64,000 nt of DNA from Bradyrhizobium sp. WSM471 (lineage in GTDB: Bacteria > Pseudomonadota > Alphaproteobacteria > Rhizobiales > Xanthobacteraceae), in NCBI RefSeq assembly GCF_000244915.1, contig NZ_CM001442.1, positions 6,200,001 to 6,264,000 on the forward strand. The letters run 5' to 3'. Of the stretch, positions 62,454-64,000 are shown one piece after another. The translations under genes and the position numbers were made by a program. The notes under the pieces were generated by a model that made no database searches, was not told the origin of the DNA, and was given only the letters and a program-made list of their open reading frames with translations. How positions within the stretch are numbered: position 1 is the stretch's first letter; the number at the start of each line of letters is the position of its first letter.

Positions 62454-62834
62454 ATGCCGATCCAGCATTTCGCACCCCCGCCGCACGTCAAGGCGCCGCC
62501 GCTTTCCTTTGCCACGCGCACCGGCGACCTCCTGTTCGTCTCCGGCATTCCCGGCTTCGACGCGAGCGGCGCGCTCCCTGATGGATTCGAGGCGCAGTTC
62601 GCCAACGTCGCCGTCAACATCAAGCGCGTGCTGGCGGAGGCCGGCGCCGAGATCCGCGATCTCGTCAAGGTCAACGTGCTGCTGACCCGCGCCTCCGACG
62701 TGGCCGCCATGAACGCGCTCTATGCCGGCGCCTTCGGCCCGCCGCCCTACCCCGCCCGCACCACCTGCGTGGTCCACGCACTGCCGGATCCGAAGATGCT
62801 GATCGAGATCGAGGCGGTGGCGTCGCTGGCCTAG
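62454..62834 (+). CDS. RidA-family protein (enamine/imine deaminase fold)
   Basis: 126 aa. YjgF/RidA fold; includes LLFVSGIPGFDASGALPDGF, KVNVLLTRASDVAAMNALYA and PPYPARTTCVVH, the Arg-containing active-site segment. RidA deaminates reactive 2-aminoacrylate; paralogues vary in substrate. GAGGTG precedes the ATG at 62454. Confidence 0.92.
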   Translation: MPIQHFAPPPHVKAPPLSFATRTGDLLFVSGIPGFDASGALPDGFEAQFANVAVNIKRVLAEAGAEIRDLVKVNVLLTRASDVAAMNALYAGAFGPPPYPARTTCVVHALPDPKMLIEIEAVASLA

Positions 62835-62993
62835 GGGTAGACGAGTGATAGACAAGCGACAGTCAAGCGATAAGGCTCATCCGAACAGCCGACCAACGGC
62901 TGACATGTCCGTGAACGGTCGCCGCCCCGCTTGCCACCCGCACCATTTTGCCGCACCAGTTTCCGTCTCACGTTCCCCATCAGGAGATATTTC

Positions 62994-63254
62994 ATGCGTC
63001 GCGTTCTCGCCCTCTGTGCCGTTGCCGGCATCGCCACCTCCGTGTTCGCCGTGCCGGCCTCCGCGGCGGTCGGCTATTACGTGATCCGCTGGGACAACAC
63101 CGGCATCTGCCAGGTCTGGAACGAGGACCTCAAGTACAAGCCGTTCCAGTGGGGCGTGTCGACCTACAAGGTCGTCAGCAAGCCGCTCCCGACCTTCACG
63201 GCCGCCTCGGAGCTCCAGATCAAGCTGCGCGCTGAGCGCCGCTGCACGCTCTAG
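62994..63254 (+). CDS. Small secreted protein, tandem paralogue 1 (IRW-x-x-TG-x-CQ-x-W motif)
   Basis: 86 aa: signal peptide (about 1-23, ASA-AV) and a 60-residue mature part with YYVIRWDNTGICQVWNEDL and a C-terminal RRCTL. Two cysteines, possible disulfide. The next gene encodes a paralogue. Function unknown; looks like a small periplasmic or secreted factor. Confidence 0.8.
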   Translation: MRRVLALCAVAGIATSVFAVPASAAVGYYVIRWDNTGICQVWNEDLKYKPFQWGVSTYKVVSKPLPTFTAASELQIKLRAERRCTL

Positions 63255-63278
63255 GCGTGAGGCAACAGACCGGATTTC

Positions 63279-63316
63279 AAAGGGCGGATCGCGCAAGCGG
63301 TCTGCCCTTTCTCTTT
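63279..63316 (+). terminator. Terminator between the tandem paralogues
   Basis: AAAGGGCGGA (63279-63288) pairs with TCTGCCCTTT (63301-63310), loop TCGCGCAAGCGG, then CTCTTT. One G-T wobble. 24 bp after the stop. Confidence 0.75.
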
Positions 63317-63491
63317 GGACGCGCCACTGATTTTTTCCGCCGAAATCACGCATTTTCCGCGCACCCGCTTTGAACCTGGCCAGCTGGCGGACCTACTCAC
63401 ATCTTGTCCGGGGCGCACCCCAAGCGTCCCGCGCCGCCCTCCCCATCATTGTCGGGAGGCGCATCACAACTTTCATTTCGAGGAGCTGATC

Positions 63492-63743
63492 ATGCGTCGT
63501 ATTTCCGTGCTGTGCGCTGCTGTGGGCCTTGCCGTCACCGCCTTCGTCGCCGCAAGCCCTGCCGAGGCCAGCTATCACCTGATCCGCTGGCAGGACACCG
63601 GCTTCTGCCAGATCTGGGACGAGGGCATCCCGACCACGCCGTGGCCCTCCGGCTATTCCCGCGTCAGCGCAACCGTGCCGACCCTTGGCGACGCGATCAT
63701 GCTGAAGGATCACGCGTTGAAGAACGGCCACTGCACCTGGTAG
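63492..63743 (+). CDS. Small secreted protein, tandem paralogue 2
   Basis: 83 aa: signal peptide (about 1-25, AEA-SY) and mature SYHLIRWQDTGFCQIWDEGI ... ending NGHCTW. The IRW, TG, CQ, W and C-T positions match paralogue 1. AGGAGC precedes the ATG at 63492. A strong terminator follows. Confidence 0.8.
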   Translation: MRRISVLCAAVGLAVTAFVAASPAEASYHLIRWQDTGFCQIWDEGIPTTPWPSGYSRVSATVPTLGDAIMLKDHALKNGHCTW

Positions 63744-63770
63744 GAATTCGATCGGCGGACGACAAGGTCC

Positions 63771-63839
63771 AGGCAAGGATGCGATGCCAGCATCCTTGCC
63801 TGCTTGTTTTTGCCTGCTTGTTTTTGCCCGCTCGTTTTT
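63771..63839 (+). terminator. Strong terminator plus three T-rich tandem units
   Basis: AGGCAAGGATGC (63771-63782) pairs perfectly with GCATCCTTGCCT (63790-63801). GCCTGCTTGTTTTT follows twice and then GCCCGCTCGTTTTTT, about 14 bp each, to 63839. The T runs give three possible release points. Confidence 0.82.
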
Positions 63840-63858
63840 TCACCTTTGGAGCCAATCG

Positions 63859-64000
63859 ATGCGCGCACCGGCGACAACAACCATTCTCGCCGCATCGCTC
63901 CTGCTCACCGCAACGGCGTACGCGCAGGCCCCGCAATCCTTTCGCGTGATCTCGCCGGTCTTCGGCCAGTTGGTCAGCTTCGCGATGCCTTCGAATTTTT
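63859..64000 (+). CDS. Secreted protein, 5' end only (runs off the right edge)
   Basis: ATG at 63859 with GGAG about 9 bp upstream. 47 codons visible: signal peptide MRAPATTTILAASLLLTATA then YAQ, and mature APQSFRVISPVFGQLVSFAM. Family not recognised from this piece. Confidence 0.7.
   Translation, partial: MRAPATTTILAASLLLTATAYAQAPQSFRVISPVFGQLVSFAMPSNF

Overview
This is a high-GC chromosomal window, almost certainly from a Bradyrhizobium or a close relative in the Nitrobacteraceae (Rhizobiales). The evidence is the alpha-proteobacterial division cluster end (rsmH-ftsL-ftsI), an alpha-type RNase P RNA, a thi operon behind a TPP riboswitch, many solute-binding-protein importers, PE N-methyltransferase, and about twenty short dispersed palindromic repeats of the kinds that litter Bradyrhizobium genomes. 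The species is inferred; no 16S rRNA or tRNA lies here. I see no phage, transposase, integrase or CRISPR array.

Layout. 0-4 kb: the start of the dcw cell-wall operon on the minus strand (rsmH, ftsL, ftsI cut by the left edge), divergent from an N-acetylmuramoyl-L-alanine amidase. 4-6.4 kb: an ECF-type sigma factor with a YciI partner, then rnpB. 6.5-15 kb: hydrolase, DUF983 protein divergent from a MocR regulator, TauE/SafE exporter, O-antigen ligase-like protein, MATE exporter and an ABC exporter. 15-19.3 kb: an EmrAB-type efflux pair divergent from a TetR regulator, with a perfect operator palindrome between them. 19.6-21 kb: a gene-poor, G-run-rich leader followed by two stand-alone response regulators. 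21-26.4 kb: a minus-strand catabolic set (M20 hydrolase, ABC permease, TauA-like binding protein, AtzF-like amidase, Crp-type regulator) that lacks an ATPase. 26.7-32 kb: cell-envelope and secreted proteins, including two divergent DUF2147 paralogues that share a perfect CRP-like site, and a FecR-domain protein.

32-38.1 kb is a possible lipid locus: NUDIX hydrolase, phosphatidylserine decarboxylase, a long class-III aminotransferase, a membrane protein resembling Mpo1/DUF962, a PmtA-like PE N-methyltransferase and a lipid-type glycosyltransferase. 38.3-44.5 kb: L,D-transpeptidase, cytochrome c, a DUF899 protein divergent from a TPR/winged-helix regulator and a beta-propeller protein, and a DUF4403 protein. 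44.6-49.3 kb: a complete polyamine/opine-type ABC importer, followed by an orphan amino-acid-type binding protein. 50.9-52.8 kb: PRC-barrel, zinc-ribbon and lytic transglycosylase genes. 53-58 kb: TPP riboswitch-thiO-thiS-thiG-thiE-thiC. 58-64 kb: small stand-alone enzymes (Mug-like glycosylase, VOC protein, two GSTs, RidA) and small secreted proteins, including a tandem paralogue pair; the last gene runs off the right edge.

Most genes belong to known families. The parts most worth follow-up are the lipid locus, the DUF2147 pair with its shared operator, the tandem small secreted proteins, the G-rich leader at 20 kb, and the repeats placed inside operons.
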